DNA from: Desulfatitalea sp.
GTDB taxonomy: Bacteria; Desulfobacterota; Desulfobacteria; Desulfobacterales; Desulfosarcinaceae
DNA length: 6,297 nt
Assembly (NCBI GenBank): GCA_013041835.1
Contig: JABDRH010000202.1
Coordinates: 1-6,297 of the forward strand
Direction of reading: 5' to 3'
The translations under genes were made by a program, and so were the position numbers. Below are positions 1 through 5,953 of this stretch, piece by piece. The notes under the pieces were generated by a model. That model saw only the letters and a program-made list of their open reading frames with translations, was not told where the DNA came from and made no database searches. Within the stretch, counting starts at the first letter, position 1; each line of letters starts with the position of its first letter.

Positions 1-1397
1 TGCCCGGCCAGGGTCAGGCCATTGTCGCCGACATCCAGGCGTCCACCGGACAGGGTGAGTCGCTGTTCAGCCAGGTCGACATCCGCCGCCAGATCCATGT
101 TCAGGGCTTGGCCTTCGGGTGCCGCACGCACCCCATCCGCCGCCAGATCCACATGGGCCTTGGCCGTCATGTGGGACGGCGAAAAACCGGTGCCGGACAA
201 AACGATACCGCCATGGTAAAGGCCGGGCAGAGGCCACTTGAGCCAAGGCAGCTTCTCCGGTGCGATGGCCTGAAGGCGCACGTCGGCACGATATGCGGCG
301 GAATGGATATCCGCTTGCGCCTGTTGAAAACTTTCCGGAAAGACCGCTTGCATATCCAAGGCGCCTGAAAGCGCGACACGACCCACGGGGTTCGTCACGA
401 CCAGACGCCGGATGTCGACCTGCCGCCGAGCCATGCCGCCCTCCAGCGCTACTTGCATTCCCTTCAGGCCGTAGCCGCAAAGGTTGTCTCCGGTCAGGCT
501 GACCGTCAGCACGGGATCGAAGACGTTGCCCGTGGCCGTGATACGCCCTTGGGCACGCCCGGTAAGATCGACGGCGGCCGGCACCCAATCGAGTACCTTC
601 GCCAGGTCCAGGTTCAAAGCGGCCGAGGCTGTTATGCGGGGAAAGCGGTTGTCGAGATCCAAGTCGGCATCCATATCGACGGTATTGTCCGCAAGCCGCA
701 AAGCAATGGAGATGGGTCGGCGCGCCAGGGGATCATAAGCAGCTTCGAGGATCACGTCGTCGGCCGCTTGGACCAACCGGGGCGAGCGCAGATGCAGATG
801 TCCAACGGCGGCCTTCAGGCGGGCGGTGCGTTGCCCCAGATCGCCCTGTCCGGTCACCGTTAACTGGGCGGCATCGATGGTCATCTTTTTTTCCAGCAGA
901 TGATAGCGGATACGGGTGCGCAGCAGTCGGAGGTCATCGACGCGCAGGTTCCAGGTCGCGGTTTGCGGCCTATCCGGTGGATCGGATGTTTCTGACCGGG
1001 GACGCACGGGCGCCACGGCGTGGGTCAGATTCAACTGCCCGTCGCTGGTTTGCGCCAAACGCAGCGATACATCGGCGAGGACCAACTGCTCGACATGGAG
1101 CGTTCGACGCAATAGCGCCGGCAGGGCGATATTTATCCGCACCGTGGCCAGTTCCACGATGGCGTGACCGCCGGCATCCTCAAGCCGTACGCCGCCTAAC
1201 ACGAGTCGGCCGGAGAGCAGCGACAGATGATGATTTTCAATCAGAATGCGACCGGAAATGGTTGGATTAACTGAGTTGATCAAGCGGTCGCGAAACGAAG
1301 CGCTGTTCAAATAGATGCCCGCGGTTACCAGGGCAGCGCCCAAAAACAGCCCTGCGATGGCGCAACTAATTGAAACTATTTTTCTTTTCGATGCCAT
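1..1397 (-). CDS. TamB/AsmA-like envelope protein, N-terminal part (runs off left edge)
   Basis: An open reading frame starts at ATG 1397-1395 and runs without a stop to the window edge (465 whole codons). An in-frame TAA lies 15 bases upstream of the ATG, and no alternative start codon lies between them, which fixes the start. No clear Shine-Dalgarno sequence is seen. The protein opens with MASKRKI and a single hydrophobic segment at about residues 7-28, a signal anchor for the inner membrane. Low-complexity beta-rich sequence follows, with repeated strand pairs such as LSLLSGRLVLGGVRLEDAGG, HVEQLVLADVSLRLAQ and LTLSGGRLDVGDNGLTLAG. This is the pattern of TamB/AsmA-superfamily proteins, which span the periplasm and serve in outer-membrane protein assembly or lipid transport. 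The C-terminal TamB domain, which would separate TamB from other AsmA-like proteins, lies outside the window. It follows the etf operon on the same strand after a 117-base gap with a hairpin, so it is probably a separate transcription unit. Confidence 0.8.
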   Translation of the reverse strand, partial: MASKRKIVSISCAIAGLFLGAALVTAGIYLNSASFRDRLINSVNPTISGRILIENHHLSLLSGRLVLGGVRLEDAGGHAIVELATVRINIALPALLRRTLHVEQLVLADVSLRLAQTSDGQLNLTHAVAPVRPRSETSDPPDRPQTATWNLRVDDLRLLRTRIRYHLLEKKMTIDAAQLTVTGQGDLGQRTARLKAAVGHLHLRSPRLVQAADDVILEAAYDPLARRPISIALRLADNTVDMDADLDLDNRFPRITASAALNLDLAKVLDWVPAAVDLTGRAQGRITATGNVFDPVLTVSLTGDNLCGYGLKGMQVALEGGMARRQVDIRRLVVTNPVGRVALSGALDMQAVFPESFQQAQADIHSAAYRADVRLQAIAPEKLPWLKWPLPGLYHGGIVLSGTGFSPSHMTAKAHVDLAADGVRAAPEGQALNMDLAADVDLAEQRLTLSGGRLDVGDNGLTLAG

Positions 1398-1418
1398 GCA
1401 AGCTGCATCTTACGGCAT
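1391..1418 (-). promoter_or_regulatory. possible hairpin over the tamB-like start codon
   Basis: On the minus strand the leader reads AUGCC, a 5-nt bulge, AUGCA, GCU, UGCAU, GGCAU. Two stacked 5-bp stems can form, and the ATG start codon lies in the 3' arm. It may limit translation initiation, which would fit the lack of a visible Shine-Dalgarno sequence. The stem is short, so chance is a real alternative. Confidence 0.25.
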
Positions 1419-1455
1419 GCCCACGCTCAGGTCAATTCGTGGCAATGCAACCAAC

Positions 1456-1487
1456 AACCGGCAAACGCCCGATGGCGCTTGCCGGTT
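1456..1487 (-). terminator. hairpin terminator downstream of etfA
   Basis: A 9-bp perfect stem (AACCGGCAA with TTGCCGGTT) is extended by one A/C mismatch and a further 4 bp (CGCC with GGCG) around a CGAT loop. It begins 27 bases beyond the etfA stop codon. On the minus strand it is followed by GTTGGTTGCATT, which is T-rich but not a clean U-tract. It is a likely, perhaps partial, terminator of the etfDBA transcript before the tamB-like gene. Read on the plus strand it has no T-run, and no plus-strand gene here needs one. Confidence 0.6.
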
Positions 1488-1514
1488 TAAAATACACCCT
1501 TATTGGGTAGGTGG

Positions 1515-2480
1515 CTATCCTTTAAGTTTCTCGGTCAGCTCCGGCATGAACTCGAGGATGTCCGCTTCAATACCTACGTCGGCCACCTGGAAGATCGGGG
1601 CCTTGGGATTCTTGTTGACCGCCACCATAAACGGTGAACCCTTGATGCCGCCCAGGTGCTGGAATGAGCCGCTGATACCCAGGGCCAGGTACACCTTGGG
1701 TTTGACGGTCTTGCCCGAAGTGCCCACCTGGCGGGATTTTTCCAGCCACTTGGCATCCACGATGGGGCGTGAGCAGCTCACTACGGCGCCCATGGCCTCG
1801 GCCAGCTCCTCGGCGATCTCGATATTGTCTTGATCTTCGATGCCGCGGCCAACGGAAACCAGCACATCGGCCTTGGTGATGTCCACATCGCCGGCTTCGG
1901 CTTCGACCACCTCTAAGAACCGGCGCTTGACGCCGACATCACCCGCCTCGCCGGACTTATCGGTGACTGCGCCGCCGGCGTCGGCGTCCTCGCCGGGCTG
2001 AAATGTGCCGGGGCGCAGGGAGATGACCGCGCCGGCAGAGGTATCACAAGTCATATGGGTGTGGGCCATGCCGGCGAACTCCTGGCGCACCAGCTTCATG
2101 GTGGCGCCGTCCATACCGTCGATACCGACCACGTCTGCGACATACGCGGAATCGAGCTTGATGGAGAGCCCGGGGCCCAGGTCCATGCCGAAGGTGTCAT
2201 GGGCCATCAGCACCATGGCGTCGGCCGGCAGTACATTGACCAAAAGCGTACGAATCATCTCGGCGTTGGGGTAGGCCAGATCGGGGACGTCGAATTTCCA
2301 TACCTCTTTATAAAGCTTGGCGGCGCCCTGACAAGCTCCGTCCAGATCACTACCGGTACCGACCACGACGGCCGTTATTTCGGCGGAAGCGTCGATGGTG
2401 CGCGCCGCTACGGCCAACTCGGCGGCGGTGTCCTCGACAACACCATTGCGATGTGCGATGTAGGCAAATAGTTGAGTCAT
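1515..2480 (-). CDS. etfA: electron transfer flavoprotein subunit alpha
   Basis: This 321-residue protein has the usual EtfA length and order. A divergent N-terminal domain (about 1-190) is followed by a highly conserved C-terminal FAD domain (about 200-321). FAD-binding stretches visible are GRGI (211-214), SRPIVDAKW (237-245), QVGTSGKTV (251-259), GISGSFQH (268-275, with the His equivalent to that of human ETFA) and NKNPKAPIFQVADVG (289-303). With EtfB it forms the soluble heterodimeric ETF that takes electrons from acyl-CoA dehydrogenases and passes them to a membrane oxidoreductase, here most likely the EtfD encoded upstream. The ATG at 2480-2478 overlaps the etfB stop codon by one base (TAATG). 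It has a strong GGAGG at 2494-2490, nine bases upstream and inside the end of etfB, so translation is probably coupled. Expression should follow the etfD promoter. Family assignment is secure. Whether this ETF bifurcates electrons cannot be decided here. Confidence 0.96.
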   Translation of the reverse strand: MTQLFAYIAHRNGVVEDTAAELAVAARTIDASAEITAVVVGTGSDLDGACQGAAKLYKEVWKFDVPDLAYPNAEMIRTLLVNVLPADAMVLMAHDTFGMDLGPGLSIKLDSAYVADVVGIDGMDGATMKLVRQEFAGMAHTHMTCDTSAGAVISLRPGTFQPGEDADAGGAVTDKSGEAGDVGVKRRFLEVVEAEAGDVDITKADVLVSVGRGIEDQDNIEIAEELAEAMGAVVSCSRPIVDAKWLEKSRQVGTSGKTVKPKVYLALGISGSFQHLGGIKGSPFMVAVNKNPKAPIFQVADVGIEADILEFMPELTEKLKG

Positions 2481-3271
2481 TATTTCAACCCTCCTTTGGC
2501 TTTCAGCATGTCAATCAGCTTCTCGACCATCTCATCCATGCTGCCTTCGAGCATCTCGGCGCCCGCACCCATCTCCGGCGTGAAGTAATCGACGCGTTTG
2601 ACCTTGGCGGCCGAAGCGCCGACACTGCCGGCATCCAGGCCCAGGTCACCGGTCCCGTGGGTGGGGATCTCCACCGAGGCCACCTTGCGGATGCCGCGGA
2701 TGCCCACGTAACGCGGTTCGTTGATGCCGGTCTGGATGGAGAGCACGCAGGGTAGTTCGATTTCGTTCAACTCCTGGTTGCCGCCCTCGATCTCACGCCC
2801 CACTTTGATTTTTTTGTCGTCGATGACTTCGATCTTGTTGACCAGCGCGGCATACGGCAGATCCAGCATGGCGGCCAGCATGCCGCCCACCTGGGCCGCG
2901 CCGTCATCGGCCTGGGCACCGGTGAGGATCAGATCGTATTTGCCCTTTTCCACTTCGGCCTTGAGGATCGACGCAATGCCCCGACCGTCCGTGTCCTCGA
3001 ACGCATCGTCGGACAACAGGATGCCGTTGTCGGCGCCCATGGCCATCTGACGGCGAAGCACCTCTTCGGCCTCCTCATCGCCCACGGTCACCACGGTGAC
3101 GGTGCCGCCCTTGTCGTCGCGGATCTGGATCGCCTCTTCGGTGGCGTAGTTGTCCCACTCGTTGACCGAATAGACCAGATCATCCCTTTCGATGTCGGTT
3201 CCGTCGCCTTTGATCTCAATTTCGTTTTCGGCAGTATCCGGAACCCTTTTCACACATACCAGAATGTCCAT
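2480..3271 (-). CDS. etfB: electron transfer flavoprotein subunit beta
   Basis: This 263-residue protein has the normal EtfB length. It starts with MDILVCVKRVPD, the family's N-terminal strand. Other family stretches are VNEWDNYATEEA (36-47), LRRQMAMGADNGI (72-84), GAQADDGAAQVGGM (118-131), GREIEGGNQE (158-167) and INEPRY (183-188). EtfB packs against EtfA and holds the second nucleotide cofactor, AMP in classical ETFs and FAD in bifurcating ones. In the nucleotide loop the classical NQTG reads AQVG (126-129), so which nucleotide is bound is open. The ATG is preceded by GGAGG at 3282-3278 with a 6-base spacer, a good start signal. The 86-base gap to etfD shows no terminator, and the stop codon overlaps the etfA start, so etfD-etfB-etfA should be one transcript. 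The product acts in the cytoplasm as a carrier between acyl-CoA dehydrogenases and the membrane. Confidence 0.96.
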   Translation of the reverse strand: MDILVCVKRVPDTAENEIEIKGDGTDIERDDLVYSVNEWDNYATEEAIQIRDDKGGTVTVVTVGDEEAEEVLRRQMAMGADNGILLSDDAFEDTDGRGIASILKAEVEKGKYDLILTGAQADDGAAQVGGMLAAMLDLPYAALVNKIEVIDDKKIKVGREIEGGNQELNEIELPCVLSIQTGINEPRYVGIRGIRKVASVEIPTHGTGDLGLDAGSVGASAAKVKRVDYFTPEMGAGAEMLEGSMDEMVEKLIDMLKAKGGLK

Positions 3272-3357
3272 GTTATTCCTCCGTGCTCGCTAGGTGATTC
3301 CTGTGTAACTTGTATTTACGGTGCCTTGTTGCCCGCATGTTTGACCTTCTTCGTTGC

Positions 3358-5448
3358 TCAGGCGTCCGTGTGCGCCGCCACCAGCTCGGCCAGATCGATG
3401 GCTTCCATCTTGCCTTCCAGGCCGGCCACCTTGATGGCGTCTTCCATGTTCACCAGGCAAAAGGGGCAGGCGGTGACGATGACATTGGCGCCGGCCTCCT
3501 CGGCCATTTTAACGCGCAGCACGCCCATGCGTTGCTCTTCTTCCGGTTCGTAGAAAAGCATCAACCCGCCGCCGCCGCAGCAAAACGAGCGATCGCGGCA
3601 GCGCAGCATGTCGACGCGCTTTAACCCGGGGATGGCATCAAGCAATTGGCGCGGGTCTTCGTACACGCCGCTGTGCCGGCCCAGATAGCAGGGATCGTGA
3701 TAGGTATAGATCTTTTCGCCATTGCCGTTGCCGCTCGCCTTGAGTTGCAGGGTGCCTTTTTTTACATGCTGCAGGAGAAACTGGCTGATGTGCTCCACGG
3801 GCGGCAACCCTTCATAGTCGTTCTTCAAGGCGTTGTAGGTATGGGGATCTGAAACCACGATCTTGGAAGCGCCGGTCTCCTTGATATTGTCGCTATTTTC
3901 GTTCTTCAGATCCTGGAAAAGCATCTCTTCGCCGAAACGGCGCACCTCATGGCCGCTGTCTTTTTCCGCCTTGCCCAAAATACCGAAATCGGTGCCGGTG
4001 GCGTGGATCAGCTTGGCCGTGGCCTGGCCGATGGCTTGCATGCGATCGTCAAAAGAGGTGATGGAGTCGACGAAGTAGAGCACCTCGGCCTGGTCGCCGC
4101 CATTCAGCTCCTTGACGGCGATACCGTTTTCCGCCAGGGCCTTGGTCCATTCGGCCCGTTTTTTCTCCATCTTGCCCCAGGGATTGCCGCGCTTTTCCAG
4201 GGCCTTGAGCGGCTTTTGCAAAGATTGCGGCACCATGCCCTCGTCCACCATGCCGCGGCGCATGTCCACGATTTTGTCGATGTATTCGATGCCCACCGGG
4301 CACTCCTGTTCACAGGCGCCGCAGGTGGTGCAGGACCAGATCTCGTCCTCTTCATACGTGGTGCCGATCATGGGCGCGTCGCCGTTGACCTTGGGCGCGC
4401 CCCATACCGGGTATTTGGCAAACACCAGGTTGCGGCCCTTGATGGAAATGAACCGTGGCGACAGGGGCCGGCCGGCGGCGTTGGCCGGGCAGTTATCCGA
4501 ACAGCGGCCGCAGTCCACACACGAGTAGAAGTGCAGTATGTGGCGCCAGGTGAAGTCTTCCAGCTTTTTGACCCCGAAAGAATCCAAGTCGTCCAGTTGC
4601 GCGTCGCTCACGCCGTATTGGACCGGCTTGACGTTGCCGCGCCGGATGCGCATCAGGCCGACGTTGAACACAGAAGTGACGACATGAAAATGTTTGCCAA
4701 AGGGCAGGAAGCACAGGAAAAAAAAGAAGGTGACATCGTGAACGAAATAGGCGGCGGAGTGGACGGATTGCAGCACGCCTTTGGAGGCCGCCGCGAGCAT
4801 GTGCTGAAAAATCCATGCCAGCGTAAGCGGCGCCAGGGTGTGCGCTTCCATGCCCTGCTGTTTCTGGGCGGCCACCAGGCTGCCTTCGAAAAGCCCTTCG
4901 GCCAGCACCAGAGTGGAAATCAAACACAGCACGAAAACCGCCTCGGCCGTATGGTCCTTGCCGTACTTGGCAGGCACCGCGTAGCGCGCCGGTTTGGTGA
5001 CCACCCGACGGTATATGGCGAACAGGGCCACCGCAAGAACCCATGTGGCCGCATAGGCGCGGACAATATTGTAAAACGCGCCAATAAAACCATCAGGTCC
5101 GAGAAAATGAAACCCCGATTTGATGCCCACGAACATCAGCTCCGTGGAGCGCAGACCCAGCAGCAGGAAACCGGAGAACAGCAGGATATGCATCACACCG
5201 GCGCTCATGTAGCGGGGATGGCGATATTGAAGGAGCCAGATCTTGAGCACCTGGTAAATCCGCTGGGGCGTTTCACCGAGAAACTCACGCCATGACCTGT
5301 CCGGCGCCGCCAGGACCATCGGCTTCAGCCGCATGACAATAATGTAAAGAAAACTGGTAATGCCGACGACCGGGATCAATGTATAGACAATCCAGGCGGG
5401 GATGAACCAAAACGAGCCGCCAGCAGGTGGTATCAATGCAAAATCCAT
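3358..5448 (-). CDS. etfD: membrane Fe-S oxidoreductase, EtfD / ETF:menaquinone oxidoreductase type (HdrD-like)
   Basis: The protein has 696 residues from ATG 5448. The N-terminal third is a NarI-gamma-like membrane domain with helices at roughly 14-39, 84-105, 120-146, 167-188 and 234-251. Histidines H87, H230, H237, H253 and H255 are candidate heme b ligands. Next come two ferredoxin-type [4Fe-4S] motifs, C310/C313/C316/C320 and C373/C376/C379/C383. The C-terminal half is a tandem of CCG (HdrB/D) domains. The second is complete (C587, C623-C624, C661, C664) and should hold a non-cubane [4Fe-4S] cluster. The first (about 455-545) is recognisable but has D or other residues where its cysteines should be. 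Established EtfD/EMO proteins pass electrons from reduced EtfAB to menaquinone, and the adjacent etfB and etfA support that role. The alternative TTG start at 5541 has no Shine-Dalgarno sequence, lies upstream of the likely transcription start and is rejected. The exact quinone partner is inferred, not seen. Confidence 0.88.
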   Translation of the reverse strand: MDFALIPPAGGSFWFIPAWIVYTLIPVVGITSFLYIIVMRLKPMVLAAPDRSWREFLGETPQRIYQVLKIWLLQYRHPRYMSAGVMHILLFSGFLLLGLRSTELMFVGIKSGFHFLGPDGFIGAFYNIVRAYAATWVLAVALFAIYRRVVTKPARYAVPAKYGKDHTAEAVFVLCLISTLVLAEGLFEGSLVAAQKQQGMEAHTLAPLTLAWIFQHMLAAASKGVLQSVHSAAYFVHDVTFFFFLCFLPFGKHFHVVTSVFNVGLMRIRRGNVKPVQYGVSDAQLDDLDSFGVKKLEDFTWRHILHFYSCVDCGRCSDNCPANAAGRPLSPRFISIKGRNLVFAKYPVWGAPKVNGDAPMIGTTYEEDEIWSCTTCGACEQECPVGIEYIDKIVDMRRGMVDEGMVPQSLQKPLKALEKRGNPWGKMEKKRAEWTKALAENGIAVKELNGGDQAEVLYFVDSITSFDDRMQAIGQATAKLIHATGTDFGILGKAEKDSGHEVRRFGEEMLFQDLKNENSDNIKETGASKIVVSDPHTYNALKNDYEGLPPVEHISQFLLQHVKKGTLQLKASGNGNGEKIYTYHDPCYLGRHSGVYEDPRQLLDAIPGLKRVDMLRCRDRSFCCGGGGLMLFYEPEEEQRMGVLRVKMAEEAGANVIVTACPFCLVNMEDAIKVAGLEGKMEAIDLAELVAAHTDA

Positions 5449-5459
5449 TGTTAACGCAT

Positions 5460-5464
5460 CTCCT
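5460..5464 (-). promoter_or_regulatory. ribosome binding site that decides the etfD start
   Basis: AGGAG on the minus strand lies 11 bases before ATG 5448. No comparable site precedes the upstream in-frame TTG at 5541, which follows a T-run. The ATG at 5448 is therefore the better start, giving 696 rather than 727 residues. Confidence 0.65.
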
Positions 5465-5492
5465 GTGGTAAAGATAAGCCAATTCAAAGAAA

Positions 5493-5510
5493 TGAATGAA
5501 GATTCATTCA
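5493..5510. promoter_or_regulatory. FadR-like (TetR-family) operator palindrome upstream of etfD
   Basis: TGAATGAAGATTCATTCA is a perfect 8-bp inverted repeat with a 2-base centre. From memory, the Bacillus subtilis FadR box is TGAATGAMTANTCATTCA; this site agrees at all but one central base. FadR is a TetR-family repressor released by long-chain acyl-CoA, and in Bacillus its targets include etfB and etfA. The palindrome covers the expected transcription start of the etfD promoter, so binding would block transcription. The regulator itself is not in the window. The presence of the palindrome is certain; its regulator is inferred. Confidence 0.75.
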
Positions 5511-5537
5511 CTAACCAATACAGTCCTTGCCTGTCAA
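5509..5537 (-). promoter_or_regulatory. candidate sigma70 promoter of the etfDBA operon
   Basis: On the minus strand a consensus -35 box TTGACA (5537-5532) is followed, after 17 bases, by a weak -10 TTAGTG (5514-5509). A nine-base T-run (5548-5540) just upstream of the -35 could act as an UP-like element. Transcription would start near 5503, inside the FadR-like palindrome, giving a leader of about 55 bases. The poor -10 box lowers confidence in the exact position. Confidence 0.5.
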
Positions 5538-5655
5538 TCAAAAAAAAATCTCATACCGAAATATGCGCTCGAGGACAATGAAAATCTGACATGGTCCACA
5601 AAAAGCATAGCTAAATGCGTGTTTTGGGGCGGCATGGTCCTCGTTGTCTCCAACA

Positions 5656-5836
5656 GCAAGTTGTTTAAGGCGCAGGAAAAAAATAATTCCCCAATCTTGC
5701 TTGTCTTTAAGTCCGTCTGCAGCGTTACATCCACCGGTACATATCCTGATATGCACCGGCGGATGTGCCTTGCAGACGAACCCAAATCCAGCGCAACCTT
5801 GGGGAATTATTTTTTTCCTGCACCCTAACCAACTGC
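5656..5836. repeat. long imperfect inverted repeat (MITE-like element or structured RNA)
   Basis: Two arms fold back on each other over about 181 bases. The outer part pairs 5656-5671 with 5822-5836, with a few mismatches and one bulged base. It is followed by a perfect 23-bp pair (5672-5694 with 5799-5821) containing a seven-base A-run and matching T-run. An internal section of lower identity includes an 8-bp match, CGTCTGCA (5714-5721), with its complement at 5771-5778. The apex pairs 5727-5745 with 5748-5766 (17 of 19) around a 2-base loop. The near-complete symmetry with no gene inside fits a miniature inverted-repeat element or a large RNA hairpin. I could not see a flanking target-site duplication. 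It does not resemble a simple terminator, because the A/T runs lie within the stem and both neighbours point away. Confidence 0.8.
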
Positions 5837-5887
5837 AATTTTCTGATTGCGGCTGTCAGCAATAGCCCATCCATTTTTCTTTTGCCC

Positions 5888-5916
5888 TTGTGAAACATCT
5901 TATAAGCGCTTAGAAT
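5888..5916 (+). promoter_or_regulatory. candidate sigma70 promoter of the alanine dehydrogenase gene
   Basis: TTGTGA (5888-5893), a 17-base spacer and TAGAAT (5911-5916) match the -35 and -10 consensus at 4 and 5 of 6 positions. Transcription would begin near 5923, about 31 bases before the ATG. The spacer contains a perfect 10-bp palindrome, TAAGCGCTTA (5903-5912), that overlaps the -10 box and could be an operator. Confidence 0.5.
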
Positions 5917-5930
5917 GATTCATTGAATGA
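5913..5930. promoter_or_regulatory. alternating GAATGA/TTCATT half-sites at the alanine dehydrogenase promoter
   Basis: GAATGA, TTCATT and GAATGA lie end to end, and the last two contain the odd palindrome TCATT-G-AATGA (5920-5930). They resemble halves of the palindrome near etfD, but the spacing differs from a standard FadR box. They overlap the -10 box and the expected transcription start, so a repressor bound here could act. Whether the same regulator binds both promoters is speculative. Confidence 0.35.
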
Positions 5931-5953
5931 GCTTGTATGGGGAGAGCGCAGCC

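Larger units (their letters stand above)
5449..5953. other. divergent intergenic region between etfD and alanine dehydrogenase
   Basis: These 505 bases lie between two divergent genes, and I see no credible coding sequence in them. They hold the etfD leader, promoter and FadR-like palindrome (5449-5548), a plain AT-rich stretch with a direct repeat of CATGGTCC (5590-5597 and 5633-5640), the long inverted repeat (5656-5836), and the promoter and leader of the alanine dehydrogenase gene (5888-5953). The open frames crossing it have no recognisable protein features and read through the inverted repeat. Confidence 0.8.

Noticed and set aside
1..1397. Plus-strand frames opposite the tamB-like gene
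   Set aside because: Several short overlapping frames with no motifs; the minus frame is open for the full length with a membrane anchor and a defined start.
1315..1833. A 172-residue plus-strand frame spanning the etfA 3' end and terminator
   Set aside because: It crosses the hairpin and lies antisense to the conserved FAD domain of EtfA; no recognisable domain.
3949..5295. A 448-residue open frame on the plus strand opposite etfD
   Set aside because: It is a His/Gly/Ala-rich antisense shadow of a high-GC gene with strong motifs on the other strand. No family resemblance.
5449..5541. A 31-residue N-terminal extension of EtfD from a TTG start at 5541
   Set aside because: It has no Shine-Dalgarno sequence, follows a T-run, and overlaps the promoter and operator. 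ATG 5448 has AGGAG upstream and begins the expected membrane domain.
5590..5640. Direct repeat CATGGTCC 43 bases apart as a possible target-site duplication or operator
   Set aside because: The copies are both left of the long hairpin, do not flank it, and an 8-base repeat in this span can occur by chance.
5672..5821. Long hairpin as a bidirectional terminator
   Set aside because: Both flanking genes diverge from it, and the A/T runs are inside the stem rather than after it.
5496..5828. A 110-residue plus-strand frame across the intergenic region
   Set aside because: It starts inside the operator palindrome and reads through the inverted repeat; composition and content do not look like a protein.
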